Source of the DNA: Hyphomicrobiales bacterium
Lineage (GTDB): Bacteria; Pseudomonadota; Alphaproteobacteria; Rhizobiales; Beijerinckiaceae
Assembly: GCA_027483895.1 (NCBI GenBank)
Contig: JAIXTP010000032.1
Location: 62,001 to 126,000 of the forward strand
Length of the DNA stretch: 64,000 nt
Direction: 5' to 3'
Shown: piece by piece, positions 15,828-23,544 of the stretch
How the letters are laid out: each line of letters starts with the position of its first letter
How positions within the stretch are numbered: the first letter of the stretch is position 1
Notes under the pieces: generated by a model
The model's database searches: none
What the model saw: the letters and a program-made list of their open reading frames with translations, nothing else
Told to the model about the DNA's origin: nothing
Translations under genes and position numbers: made by a program

Positions 15828-16959
15828 TTGGCTCATCGTCGGCGCCGGCTTCGCCGGAAGCGTCCTGGCCGAGCGTCTGGCGCGCGTGCGCAACGAGCGC
15901 GTGCTGATCGTGGACCGGCGCCCGCATATCGGCGGCAACGCCTATGACCGCTACGACGACGCGGGGCTGCTGATCCACCAATACGGCCCGCACATCTTCC
16001 ACACGAACGCGCAGCAGATCGTCGACCATCTCTCGCAGTTCACGGAGTGGCGGCCCTACGAGCATCGGGTGCTCGCCGACGTCGAGGGCAGGCTTCTGCC
16101 GATCCCGATCAACCGGACGACGGTGAACGCGCTCTATGGGCTCGATCTTCAGTCCGACGAGGCGGTCGAGGCCTTCTTCCGCGAACGCGCGGAGCCCGCG
16201 GCCGAGGTGCGGACCTCCGAGGACGTGGTGCTCGGCCGTGTCGGCCGCGACCTCTACGAGAAGTTCTTCCGCAGCTACACGCGCAAGCAATGGGGCCTCG
16301 AGCCCTCGCAGCTCGACAAGTCCGTGACCGCCCGCGTGCCGGTGCGCACGAACACCGACGACCGGTATTTCAACGACGCGTTCCAGTGCATGCCGAAGCA
16401 CGGCTATACGCGGATGTTCGAGCGGATGCTCGACCACCCGAACATCAAGATCATGCTGCAGACCGACTTCGCCGACGTACGGCGGGGCATTTCCTACAAG
16501 CGCATGATCTTCACGGGGCCGATCGACGAATTCTTCGATCACCGCTTCGGCCGCCTGCCCTATCGCTCGCTGCGTTTCGAGCACAAGACGCTCGACGTGC
16601 CGCAGTTCCAGCCGGTGGCGGTGGTGAACTATCCCGGGGCCGAGCCCTACACCCGGATCACCGAATACAAGCACCTGACCGGGCAGGAGCACGCGAAAAC
16701 CAGCATCACCTACGAGCACCCTTCGGCAGAAGGCGACCCCTATTACCCGATCCCGAAGCCGGAGAACGCCGAGCTCTTCAAGCGCTACGAGAAGCTCGCG
16801 CAGGCGACGCCGAACGTCTGGTTCGTGGGGCGGCTCGCGACCTACCGCTACTACAACATGGACCAGGTGGTCGGGCAGGCGCTCTCCACCTTCCAGAAGA
16901 TCGACGCGGCGCTCGGCACCGGCACCAAACGCGCCCGCGCGATCATGCAGTCGGCATGA
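15805..16959 (+). CDS. glf: UDP-galactopyranose mutase
   Basis: A 384-residue flavoenzyme that interconverts UDP-galactopyranose and UDP-galactofuranose. The N-terminal FAD motif is WLIVGAGFAGSVLAERLA, followed by IGGNAYD, then QYGPHIFHTN with the family's conserved His. Further family segments are FFRSYTRKQWGL, RVPVRTNTDDRYFND, and the C-terminal FVGRLATYRYYNMDQVV flavin-contact region. It overlaps the glycosyltransferase upstream and, by ATGA, the fusion gene downstream, so it is the second gene of a tightly coupled operon. It implies that galactofuranose is present in some cell-surface or exported glycan. Confidence 0.96.
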   Translation: MRRSPVFDWLIVGAGFAGSVLAERLARVRNERVLIVDRRPHIGGNAYDRYDDAGLLIHQYGPHIFHTNAQQIVDHLSQFTEWRPYEHRVLADVEGRLLPIPINRTTVNALYGLDLQSDEAVEAFFRERAEPAAEVRTSEDVVLGRVGRDLYEKFFRSYTRKQWGLEPSQLDKSVTARVPVRTNTDDRYFNDAFQCMPKHGYTRMFERMLDHPNIKIMLQTDFADVRRGISYKRMIFTGPIDEFFDHRFGRLPYRSLRFEHKTLDVPQFQPVAVVNYPGAEPYTRITEYKHLTGQEHAKTSITYEHPSAEGDPYYPIPKPENAELFKRYEKLAQATPNVWFVGRLATYRYYNMDQVVGQALSTFQKIDAALGTGTKRARAIMQSA

Positions 16960-19136
16960 CCACGCCCTTCCCCGCTCGACGCCCGCTCGAACTCTGGGGC
17001 GGGTTCGAGTGCACGGTCGTGCGGATCGGCGACACGGTACGCGACGAGATCGCCGAGACCGGCCACAGGGACCGGATCGAGGATCTCGATGCGCTGGCCG
17101 CGCTCGGCATCCGCACGGTCCGCTACCCGGTGCTGTGGGAAACGATCTCGCCGGACGGCCCTGACGCGGCCGATTGGGAGTGGCACGACGCGCGGCTCAC
17201 GCGGCTGCGCGACCTCGGGATCCGCGTCATCGCCGGGCTCGTCCATCACGGCAGCGGCCCGCGCTGGACGGATCTGCTCGACCCGGCCTTTCCGACGAAG
17301 CTCGCGCGGCATGCGGCCCGCGTCGCGCGGCGCTATCCGTGGATCGAGGACTTCACGCCCGTGAACGAGCCTCTGACCACGGCGCGGTTCTCGGCGCTCT
17401 ACGGCCATTGGTATCCGCATGCCCGCAGCGAGACGGATTTCCTGCGCGCGACCGTCATCGAATGCCGCGCGATCGTGGAGGCGATGCGGGCGATCCGCCG
17501 GATCACGCCCTCGGCGCGGCTCGTGCAGACCGAGGATCTCGGCAAGACCTATGCGAGACGGCGTCTTTCGGCGCAGGCGGAGTACGAGAACGAGCGGCGC
17601 TGGCTGAGCCTCGACCTGCTCACGGGGCGGGTCGACCGGCATCATCCCTTCGCGCGCGATCTCGCGCGGGCGGGCGTCTCCGACGCCGATCTCGGCGCAT
17701 TGCGGACGGCCGAGGGCACGCCCGACATTCTCGGCATCAACCACTACCTGACGAGCGAACGCTATCTCGACGAGCGGCTCGATCTCTACCGGCCGGAATT
17801 CCACGGCGGGAACGGTCGGCAAGCCTATGCCGACGTCGAGGCGGTGCGGATCCGCCTGCCCGACGCGATCATCGGCCCGCGGGCGCGGCTGAAGGAGACG
17901 TGGGAGCGCTACCGACTCCCCACCGCGATCACCGAGGCCCATCACGGCTGCACCCGCGACGAGCAGCTGCGCTGGCTCGACGAAGTGTGGCGCGCGGCGA
18001 ACTCCTTGCGCGACGAGGGCGCGGACATCCGTGCCGTGACCGTCTGGTCGATGCTGGGCGCGGTCGACTGGAACTCGCTGCTGACCCGGAACGCGGGCTT
18101 CTACGAGCCCGGCGCCTTCGACGTGCGCGGCGGCAAGGTGCGGCCGACGGCATTGGCGGCGGCCGCCGAGTCCTATGCCAAGACCGGGACCTTCTCGCAC
18201 CCCGTGCTCGATCTGCCGGGATGGTGGCGGCGGCCTGGGCGGCATTATCGCCGGCAGCGCGGCCTGCCGCGCACGGGTCTCCACGCCCGCAGCATCCTCA
18301 TCACGGGCTCCGGCCGGCTCGCGCGCGCGTTCTCGCGGATCTGCACGCATCGCGGGCTGACGCATGTCATGCTCGGCCGCGGGCAGCTCGACGCCGCCGA
18401 TCCGCGCATGCTGGCGGAGGCTTTCGACGCCGTCCGGCCTTGGGCGGTGATCCATTGCGCCGGGTTCTCGGACATCCGGCGGGCGGAAGCCGAGCGCCTG
18501 CGCTGCTTCCGGGAGAACGTCGCCTCGACGGAAGCCGTGGCGCTGCTCTGCGCGGAACGCGGCATCCCGCTGATCGCGCCGTCGAGCGACCGCGTCTTCG
18601 ACGGGCTGAACGCGCGTCCCTATGTCGAAAGCGACCCGGTATCCCCTTCGGACGCCTTCGGCTGCAGCAAGGCGGAGGCGGAAAAACGGCTCGCCGCGCT
18701 CGGCGCCGACGCGCTGATCGTCCGGACCGGGCCGGTCTTCTCGCCCTGGTCGGAACGCGACTTCCTCAATCGCGCGATGCTGCACCTCGCGGGCGGCGGG
18801 CGGATCACGGCGAGCGGCACGGATCGCATCTCCCCGAGCTATGCGCCCGATCTGGTCCATGCCGCGCTCGACCTCCTGATCGACGGGGCGACGGGCGTCT
18901 GGCACCTCGCCAATCCCGGCTCGGCCACCGCCTTCGACCTGCTGGACCGCTCGATCCGAGCCTTCGGAATGCACGGAGCGGCGCTGGAGGCCCGCGACGA
19001 CGCGGCGGCGGTGAACCGCGTGCTCGAAAGCGAGCGCGCCGCGCTTCTCCCTCCTTTGGAGAGTGCCATCGCGCGCTACCACCAAGAGGCGAGAGGCCTT
19101 CTCCCCTCGGTCGGCTCCGTCCGAGCGGCCGAATGA
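16956..19136 (+). CDS. Two-domain fusion: GH1-like hydrolase plus RmlD-like sugar-nucleotide reductase domain
   Basis: A 726-residue protein. Residues 1 to about 435 are GH1-like: acid/base motif DFTPVNEPLTTARF with Glu near 138, probable nucleophile AITEAHHG with Glu near 327, and VWSMLGAVDWNSLL. From about residue 446 a second, NAD(P)-binding RmlD-like domain begins (ARSILITGSGRLARAF), with CAGFSDIRRAE and SSDRVFDG. In RmlD the catalytic Tyr-x3-Lys is normally YGxxK; here it reads DAFGCSK, so Phe near 568 replaces Tyr while Lys near 572 is kept. This suggests loss or change of reductase activity. ATGA overlap with glf at 16956; galE follows. Confidence 0.88.
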   Translation: MTTPFPARRPLELWGGFECTVVRIGDTVRDEIAETGHRDRIEDLDALAALGIRTVRYPVLWETISPDGPDAADWEWHDARLTRLRDLGIRVIAGLVHHGSGPRWTDLLDPAFPTKLARHAARVARRYPWIEDFTPVNEPLTTARFSALYGHWYPHARSETDFLRATVIECRAIVEAMRAIRRITPSARLVQTEDLGKTYARRRLSAQAEYENERRWLSLDLLTGRVDRHHPFARDLARAGVSDADLGALRTAEGTPDILGINHYLTSERYLDERLDLYRPEFHGGNGRQAYADVEAVRIRLPDAIIGPRARLKETWERYRLPTAITEAHHGCTRDEQLRWLDEVWRAANSLRDEGADIRAVTVWSMLGAVDWNSLLTRNAGFYEPGAFDVRGGKVRPTALAAAAESYAKTGTFSHPVLDLPGWWRRPGRHYRRQRGLPRTGLHARSILITGSGRLARAFSRICTHRGLTHVMLGRGQLDAADPRMLAEAFDAVRPWAVIHCAGFSDIRRAEAERLRCFRENVASTEAVALLCAERGIPLIAPSSDRVFDGLNARPYVESDPVSPSDAFGCSKAEAEKRLAALGADALIVRTGPVFSPWSERDFLNRAMLHLAGGGRITASGTDRISPSYAPDLVHAALDLLIDGATGVWHLANPGSATAFDLLDRSIRAFGMHGAALEARDDAAAVNRVLESERAALLPPLESAIARYHQEARGLLPSVGSVRAAE

Positions 19137-19170
19137 TCGTTCGATCCCGAGGCAGGGGAGAGGCTCGCGA

Positions 19171-20160
19171 ATGACGACTTTGGTGACGGGCGGCGCCGGT
19201 TACATCGGCAGCCACATGGTTCTCGCATTGCGCGACGCGGGCGAGCCCGCGGTGGTGCTCGACGATTTCTCGACCGGCTTCGAGCGGCTGGTGCCGCCGG
19301 GCGTGCCGATCGTGCGGGGCGACATGGGCGACGCGGATCTCCTCGACCGCGTGATCCGCGACCACTCCATCACCGACATCGCGCATTTCGCCGCGCGCAT
19401 CGTGGTGCCCGACAGCGTGGCCGACCCGCTCGGCTACTATCTCAACAACACCGTGAAGGCGCGGACCGTGATCGAGGCGGCCGTGAGGAACGGGGTGAAG
19501 AACTTCATCTTCTCCTCGACCGCCGCGGTCTACGGCGACGCCGACGAGATGCCCGTCACCGAACTCACGCGTGCGGACCCCGTCTCGCCTTACGGCCGCT
19601 CGAAGCTGATGGTCGAATGGATGCTGGCCGATGCCGCCCATGCGCACGGGCTGAACTATCTGGCGCTGCGCTATTTCAACGTGGCCGGGGCCGATCCGGC
19701 GGGTCGCTCGGGACAGGCGACGCGGGACGCGACCCATTTGATCAAGGTCGCGGTGCAGGCCGCGCTCGGGATCCGGCAGGGCATGACCGTCTACGGCACG
19801 GATTATCCGACGCCGGACGGCTCGTGCATCCGCGACTACATCCATGTCTCGGACCTGATCGACGCGCATATGCTGGGGCTGAGGCATCTGCGCGCAGCCG
19901 GGTCCTCGGGCGTTCTCAACTGCGCCTACGGGCACGGCTCCTCGGTGCTGGAAGTGATCGCGACGGTGAAGAAGGTGTCGGGCGTCGACTTCCCCGTGAG
20001 CCTCGGGGACCGGCGGCCGGGGGACCCTGCACGGATCACGGCCGCGGCGGAGCGGATCCGCAAGGTGCTGGGCTGGGCGCCGCGCTTCGACGATCTCGAA
20101 ACCATCGTGGCCCATGCGCTCGCTTGGGAGCGGAGCCTGCTCGCGCGCGACGCGGCCTGA
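19171..20160 (+). CDS. galE: UDP-glucose 4-epimerase
   Basis: A 329-residue extended SDR. The NAD motif TLVTGGAGYIGSHMVLAL, HFAARIVVPDSV, SSTAAVYGD, catalytic YGRSK and the ALRYFNVAGAD segment are all typical of GalE. It interconverts UDP-glucose and UDP-galactose, so it would supply the UDP-galactopyranose used by the mutase encoded two genes upstream. It starts 34 bases after the fusion gene, with a GGGGAGAGG ribosome site before the ATG at 19171. The 3' end faces the convergent KGG-repeat gene, with a strong stem-loop in between. Confidence 0.94.
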   Translation: MTTLVTGGAGYIGSHMVLALRDAGEPAVVLDDFSTGFERLVPPGVPIVRGDMGDADLLDRVIRDHSITDIAHFAARIVVPDSVADPLGYYLNNTVKARTVIEAAVRNGVKNFIFSSTAAVYGDADEMPVTELTRADPVSPYGRSKLMVEWMLADAAHAHGLNYLALRYFNVAGADPAGRSGQATRDATHLIKVAVQAALGIRQGMTVYGTDYPTPDGSCIRDYIHVSDLIDAHMLGLRHLRAAGSSGVLNCAYGHGSSVLEVIATVKKVSGVDFPVSLGDRRPGDPARITAAAERIRKVLGWAPRFDDLETIVAHALAWERSLLARDAA

Positions 20161-20172
20161 GGCCGTCGCCCG

Positions 20173-20201
20173 AAAAAATCGCCGGGGCGAACCCCGGCGA
20201 T
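20173..20201 (-). terminator. Rho-independent terminator of the KGG-repeat gene
   Basis: Ten-base perfect arms (ATCGCCGGGG and CCCCGGCGAT) enclose a four-base loop. On the minus strand the stem is followed by a run of six T. The convergent galE operon may also use the stem. Confidence 0.8.
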
Positions 20202-20226
20202 GCGGTCTTGACCGGCTTTTCGGCCT

Positions 20227-20508
20227 TCATTCCTCTCCGCCGTCGCGACGGCCGGCATGGGAGGCTTCGCCGCCCTTCCGGCCCGCGCGCGCGGCGAGTT
20301 CGTGATTGCGCGAGAAGCTGCGGTCCTCGGGCGCCACGCTGCGGCCCCCTTTCCGGCCCGCCTCGGCGGCGAGGCCCGGATTCTTCGAGAAGCTCCGCTT
20401 TTCGCTGGGCACGCTCTCGCCCCCCTTGCGCGCGATCGCCCTCTGCTTTTCCCGGTCCATCGAGGCGAAGCCGCGATTGGACGTACCCGATTTCTTTTCC
20501 TGTGCCAT
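20227..20508 (-). CDS. KGG-repeat general stress protein (GsiB/YciG-like)
   Basis: A 93-residue, very hydrophilic protein. It contains two tandem repeats of about 26 residues that begin RKGGESVPSEKRSFSK and RKGGRSVAPEDRSFSR, then a partial third RKGGEASHAG. The Lys-Gly-Gly motif followed by a charged SFSKNPxLA segment defines the KGG family of stress proteins, such as GsiB of Bacillus and YciG of E. coli. The N-terminus (GTSNRGFASMDREKQRAIA) fits the family. Its role is unknown but linked to desiccation and osmotic stress in relatives. A consensus EcfG promoter lies upstream and a strong terminator downstream. Confidence 0.9.
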   Translation of the reverse strand: MAQEKKSGTSNRGFASMDREKQRAIARKGGESVPSEKRSFSKNPGLAAEAGRKGGRSVAPEDRSFSRNHELAARAGRKGGEASHAGRRDGGEE

Positions 20509-20548
20509 GGCCGGCGATCCCCGTGGTTCCATCGGTTCTCGCGGCGAC

Positions 20549-20574
20549 AACGCTACCGGAGCCGTTGGGGTTCC
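20549..20574 (-). promoter_or_regulatory. Candidate EcfG promoter for the KGG-repeat gene
   Basis: Minus strand GGAAC (20574-20570), 17-base spacer, CGTTGT (20552-20547). The coding start is at 20508. It is divergent from the site at 20591. Confidence 0.73.
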
Positions 20575-20590
20575 TGCGTGAATGGCGCCT

Positions 20591-20617
20591 GAAACCATAC
20601 CGAAGGCGCAACGTTGC
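20591..20617 (+). promoter_or_regulatory. Variant EcfG promoter for the glycine-zipper lipoprotein
   Basis: GAAAC (20591-20595, one change from GGAAC), 16-base spacer, CGTTGC (20612-20617), 30 bases before the ATG at 20647. Confidence 0.55.
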
Positions 20618-20646
20618 CGTTTCGAACCATCGATGAGGAGAAGGCC

Positions 20647-20907
20647 ATGAAGAAGACCCTGTTGGCCGCCCTGCTCGCCCTCGGCGTCGGGGCCTGTACG
20701 CAGACGCAGGAACGCACCGCGACGGGCGCGGTCGTCGGCGGCGCCGCGGGCGCGGCCGTCGGCGGGCTCGCGACGGGACGAGCGGAAGGCGCGCTCGCGG
20801 GCGGCGCGATCGGGGCTGCGGGCGGCGCCATCATCGGCAACGCCACGGCACCGCAGCGCCAGTGCTATCGGGACGTCTACGGCCGCCGCTATTGCGAGGC
20901 CTACTGA
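20647..20907 (+). CDS. Small glycine-zipper outer-membrane lipoprotein
   Basis: Eighty-six residues. An N-terminal lipoprotein signal MKKTLLAALLALGVGAC puts the lipidated Cys near residue 17. The mature part is a glycine zipper of GxxxG-type repeats (GAVVGGAAGAAVGGLATG, GAIGAAGGAIIGN), as in YMGG-like and 17-kDa-antigen proteins, then a short Cys-containing tail (CYRDVYGRRYCEAY). Such domains insert into or associate with the outer membrane. The ATG at 20647 follows GAGGAGAAGG. A variant EcfG promoter is just upstream. The 3' end overlaps the convergent acetyltransferase by seven bases. Confidence 0.88.
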   Translation: MKKTLLAALLALGVGACTQTQERTATGAVVGGAAGAAVGGLATGRAEGALAGGAIGAAGGAIIGNATAPQRQCYRDVYGRRYCEAY

Positions 20908-21389
20908 GTCCGGTCGAGGCGCAGCGCGAAGAACAGGGTTTCGGGGATCGGCGTGTCGTAATAGGCGCCGATCCCGAAGAAACCGAACCGCTCGTAGAGC
21001 CGCACGGCCCCCCTCATGGAGGGGAGCGTGTCGAGCCGCATCTCGCGATAGGCCGCAGCCCTTCCGGCCTCGACGATCGCCGCCACGAGCGCGCCGCCGA
21101 GGCCCGCGCCGCGGGCGGCCGGATCCACATAGAGCCTCTTCATCTCGCACAGGCCGTCTTCGGCCATGGGCCGCAGGGCCACGCAGCCGAGCGGCAGACC
21201 GGCGGCATCCCGCGCGATCAGCAAGGCCCCGCGCGGGGGCGCATAGGCGCCCGGCAGGCCCGCGAGTTCCATCTCGAAATTCTGGTATCCGAGATCGATC
21301 GGCAGCGAGGCGGCGTAGCGCCGGAACAGCGTCGCCGCATCGCCCATGTCGGCCGGAGAGCGGGCCGGAACGATCTTGAAATCCGTCAT
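20901..21389 (-). CDS. GNAT-family N-acetyltransferase
   Basis: A 162-residue acetyltransferase. The acetyl-CoA site reads KRLYVDPAARGAGLGGALVAA (about residues 84-104), the canonical R/Q-x-x-G-x-G/A pattern. LYERFGFFGIGAYYDTPI near the end is also typical of GNAT enzymes. The substrate is not identifiable. The ATG at 21389 lies 44 bases downstream of the DUF4142 stop codon, so it may be co-transcribed from that gene's EcfG promoter. Confidence 0.9.
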   Translation of the reverse strand: MTDFKIVPARSPADMGDAATLFRRYAASLPIDLGYQNFEMELAGLPGAYAPPRGALLIARDAAGLPLGCVALRPMAEDGLCEMKRLYVDPAARGAGLGGALVAAIVEAGRAAAYREMRLDTLPSMRGAVRLYERFGFFGIGAYYDTPIPETLFFALRLDRTQ

Positions 21390-21433
21390 CGGAAACGGAT
21401 CGCCCGGCCACGCCCCGCGGTCAACCCGTGCCG

Positions 21434-22159
21434 TCAGGAGCGACGCGGCGGCGCGAGCTTCGACACTTCCGACTGATGCTGCTGGAGCGTCGGAAGCGTC
21501 TCGCGGGCGAAGCTCTTCAGCGACGCGTTCTCGCCCTTCTCCGCATAGCCGCGATAGAGCGAAACGGCCTCGCGGTGCGCCTCGGCCTGCGCCTGCACGT
21601 AGAGGCGGTCGAATTCGGCGCCGGTGGCGTTCTGCAGGCGGTCGAGCGCCTGCTTCTGCTTGGCGTCGAACTTCACCGCCGGATCGCCCGCATTCATGCC
21701 CGAGCGCGTGGCGGCGGTGGTATCGGGCGAGCTCGTGACCGCGCTCGAGCCGGAGCCGCCGGTCGTGCCGCCCTGGGCACCGCCGCGTGCGGTGGCGCGG
21801 GCGGAGTCGGAGGTCGAACCGGAGCTGCCCGCCGTCGATCCGATGGTCGAGCTCGGCTGCGTCATCGCCATTCCGGCGTTCGAGGCGACGGAGGCGAGGC
21901 GGCCGGCGTTCTTGGTGTGATCGTCGATGAGCATCTGCGCGAAGGTTTTGATCTCCGGACGCGTCGCCTTCTCCAGCGCGAGGCGGCTGGTCTGCAGTTC
22001 GAACTGGTCGCCCGCAGCCGCCTTGTCGAGGAAGGCTCTTGCCGACATCGCGGCCTGAGCCTGAGTCGGGCGGTTCTTGGCGGGCGCGCGGTCGCTCTGC
22101 GCCGCGGCGGGAAGCGCAACGGCCGCGGCGACGGCGGCGGCGAGAATGATCGTCTTCAT
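21434..22159 (-). CDS. DUF4142 family periplasmic protein
   Basis: A 241-residue protein with a signal peptide (MKTIILAAAVAAAVALPAAAQ). The mature protein shows the DUF4142 core, a ferritin-like helical bundle: FLDKAAAGDQFELQTSRLALEKA, IKTFAQMLIDDHTKN and LQNATGAEFDRLYVQAQAEAH. A low-complexity linker of about 50 Ser/Gly/Thr residues splits the core, which is unusual. The function of the family is unknown, but members are often stress-induced. A consensus EcfG promoter lies 36 bases upstream of the start. Confidence 0.9.
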   Translation of the reverse strand: MKTIILAAAVAAAVALPAAAQSDRAPAKNRPTQAQAAMSARAFLDKAAAGDQFELQTSRLALEKATRPEIKTFAQMLIDDHTKNAGRLASVASNAGMAMTQPSSTIGSTAGSSGSTSDSARATARGGAQGGTTGGSGSSAVTSSPDTTAATRSGMNAGDPAVKFDAKQKQALDRLQNATGAEFDRLYVQAQAEAHREAVSLYRGYAEKGENASLKSFARETLPTLQQHQSEVSKLAPPRRS

Positions 22160-22194
22160 GATCGCATACTCCGTTCTGGGGAGGGGAATGGAGG

Positions 22195-22221
22195 CAAACG
22201 CCGCGCATCCGGGGCGGTTCC
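22195..22221 (-). promoter_or_regulatory. Candidate EcfG promoter for the DUF4142 gene
   Basis: Minus strand GGAAC (22221-22217), 16-base spacer, CGTTTG (22200-22195). Coding start at 22159. Confidence 0.75.
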
Positions 22222-22245
22222 GGCCGGGGACGGGCGGCCCCGAAC

Positions 22246-22279
22246 GAAAAAGCCGGGGCGCGGGCCCCGGCTTCGTTTT
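22246..22279 (-). terminator. Rho-independent terminator of the DUF892 gene
   Basis: Perfect ten-base arms (AAGCCGGGGC and GCCCCGGCTT, 22250-22273) with a four-base loop. On the minus strand the stem is followed by TTTTTCG. It separates the DUF892 gene from the EcfG promoter of the DUF4142 gene. Confidence 0.78.
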
Positions 22280-22299
22280 CGGCGGAATGCGGGCGGCGA

Positions 22300-22794
22300 T
22301 CAGGCGGCGGCGTCTTTGTTGACCCGTTTTTCGGCCAGTTCGCTCAGCTTCTTGTCGGTCGCCTTCTCCTCGTCGAGGGTCTGCTGAAGGAGCTTCGCGG
22401 CGTCCTTCATGCCGAGTTCCTCGGCCCAGGCGACCAAGGTGCCGTAGCGCGTGATTTCGTAATGCTCGACGGCCTGCGCGTTCGCGATCATGCCCGCATC
22501 GCCGACTTCCGGATCCTCGACCTCCTCCATCAGGCTCTCGGCTTCGGAGAGGATCCCGTCCATCGCCTCGCATTTGACGCCGCGGGCGGGTTTTTCGAGC
22601 ATTTCGAAGATTCTCTGCAGACGCTCGATCTGCCCCTCGGTCTCGCCGCGGTGCATTTCGAGGGCCTGTTTGAGCTCCGGATGGCCCGCCTTCTTCATCA
22701 TCTTGGGCAGGGCACGCATGATCTGGCGTTCGCTGTAATAAATGTCCTTGAGGGTGTGCAGAAACAGATCGTTCAACGTTCTCACGGCCGCCAT
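22300..22794 (-). CDS. YciE/YciF-like ferritin-fold protein (DUF892)
   Basis: A 164-residue, all-helical protein of the YciE/YciF family. Diagnostic segments are LNDLFLHTLKDIYYSERQIMRALPKM, HRGETEGQIERLQRIFEML, KCEAMDGILSE and AVEHYEITRYGTLVAWAEELG. The His/Glu residues in these helices can form a di-metal site as in ferritin-like proteins. Family members are stress-induced in enterobacteria; the molecular role is not settled. A consensus EcfG promoter lies upstream and a terminator downstream, so it is monocistronic. Confidence 0.93.
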   Translation of the reverse strand: MAAVRTLNDLFLHTLKDIYYSERQIMRALPKMMKKAGHPELKQALEMHRGETEGQIERLQRIFEMLEKPARGVKCEAMDGILSEAESLMEEVEDPEVGDAGMIANAQAVEHYEITRYGTLVAWAEELGMKDAAKLLQQTLDEEKATDKKLSELAEKRVNKDAAA

Positions 22795-22830
22795 GGCTCC
22801 GCCTCACTCATGTTGTGGGAAGACAGGGCG

Positions 22831-22857
22831 GCAACGCTGCGATGCTTCAAGGGTTCC
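22831..22857 (-). promoter_or_regulatory. Candidate EcfG promoter for the DUF892 gene
   Basis: Minus strand GGAAC (22857-22853), 16-base spacer, CGTTGC (22836-22831). Coding start at 22794. Confidence 0.75.
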
Positions 22858-22874
22858 GACGGGGAGGAGACGCC

Positions 22875-23486
22875 ATGGCTCATGACGCGGAAGCGAAGAA
22901 CGAGGACGACCTCGGCCGGAGATTGCGGCGATGGTTCGGGACCGTCGCCTCGCGCACGGCGCGGCTCGCGGGCGAGCCCGTCACCTTCATCGGTGCGGTC
23001 GCGATCATCCTGATCTGGGCGGCGCTCGGACCGGCGCTCGACTATTCGGACGCGTGGCAGCTGACCGTGAACACCGCCACGACCATCATCACCTTCCTGA
23101 TGGTGTTCCTGATCCAGAACAGCCAGAACCGGGATGCGGCGGCCGTGCAGATCAAGCTCGACGAGCTGATCCGCGCCACCGAGCATGCGCGCAATGCGCT
23201 GCTCGATCTCGAAGACATGACCGAAGACCAGCTGATGATGCTGCTCGAACGGTATCGGGCGGCGGGCCGGAGCGCGCGCGCGACGGACAACGACGACGTC
23301 GAGGAGACCGGCCGCCCGGAGGTGGAAATCACGCTGGAGCCCGACGGCACGACGCATATCGAGGGAACGGCCGGCGGCGCGGTGCGCATCCTCGATGCGT
23401 CGGAAGATGCCGCGCGACGGCGCGACGAGGCGCGGAAGCGAAAGCCCGCAGCCCCGCGCCGCAAGCCGCGTAACGAAACGCCCTGA
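22875..23486 (+). CDS. Low-affinity iron permease-family membrane protein
   Basis: A 203-residue protein. The central core (RTARLAGEPVTFIGAVAIIL, FDYSDAWQL-like, then TATTIITFLMVFLIQNSQNRD) matches the low-affinity iron permease family, which has two membrane segments and the conserved QNSQNRD motif followed by IKLDELIRA. The C-terminal 80 residues are hydrophilic and end in a basic tail (RKRKPAAPRRKPRN). A role in iron transport for bacterial members is inferred from fungal homologues and is not established. The ATG at 22875 follows GGGGAGGAG. It is divergent from the DUF892 gene; no EcfG site was seen on this strand. Confidence 0.88.
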   Translation: MAHDAEAKNEDDLGRRLRRWFGTVASRTARLAGEPVTFIGAVAIILIWAALGPALDYSDAWQLTVNTATTIITFLMVFLIQNSQNRDAAAVQIKLDELIRATEHARNALLDLEDMTEDQLMMLLERYRAAGRSARATDNDDVEETGRPEVEITLEPDGTTHIEGTAGGAVRILDASEDAARRRDEARKRKPAAPRRKPRNETP

Positions 23487-23494
23487 ACGGGCGA

Positions 23495-23521
23495 GGAACG
23501 GAGAGCCTGCCGCCGCGTTGC
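23495..23521 (+). promoter_or_regulatory. Candidate EcfG promoter
   Basis: GGAAC (23495-23499), 16-base spacer, CGTTGC (23516-23521), 24 bases before the ATG of the proline-rich protein at 23545. Confidence 0.73.
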
Positions 23522-23544
23522 CCGCCATTCACGGAGAACGCGCC

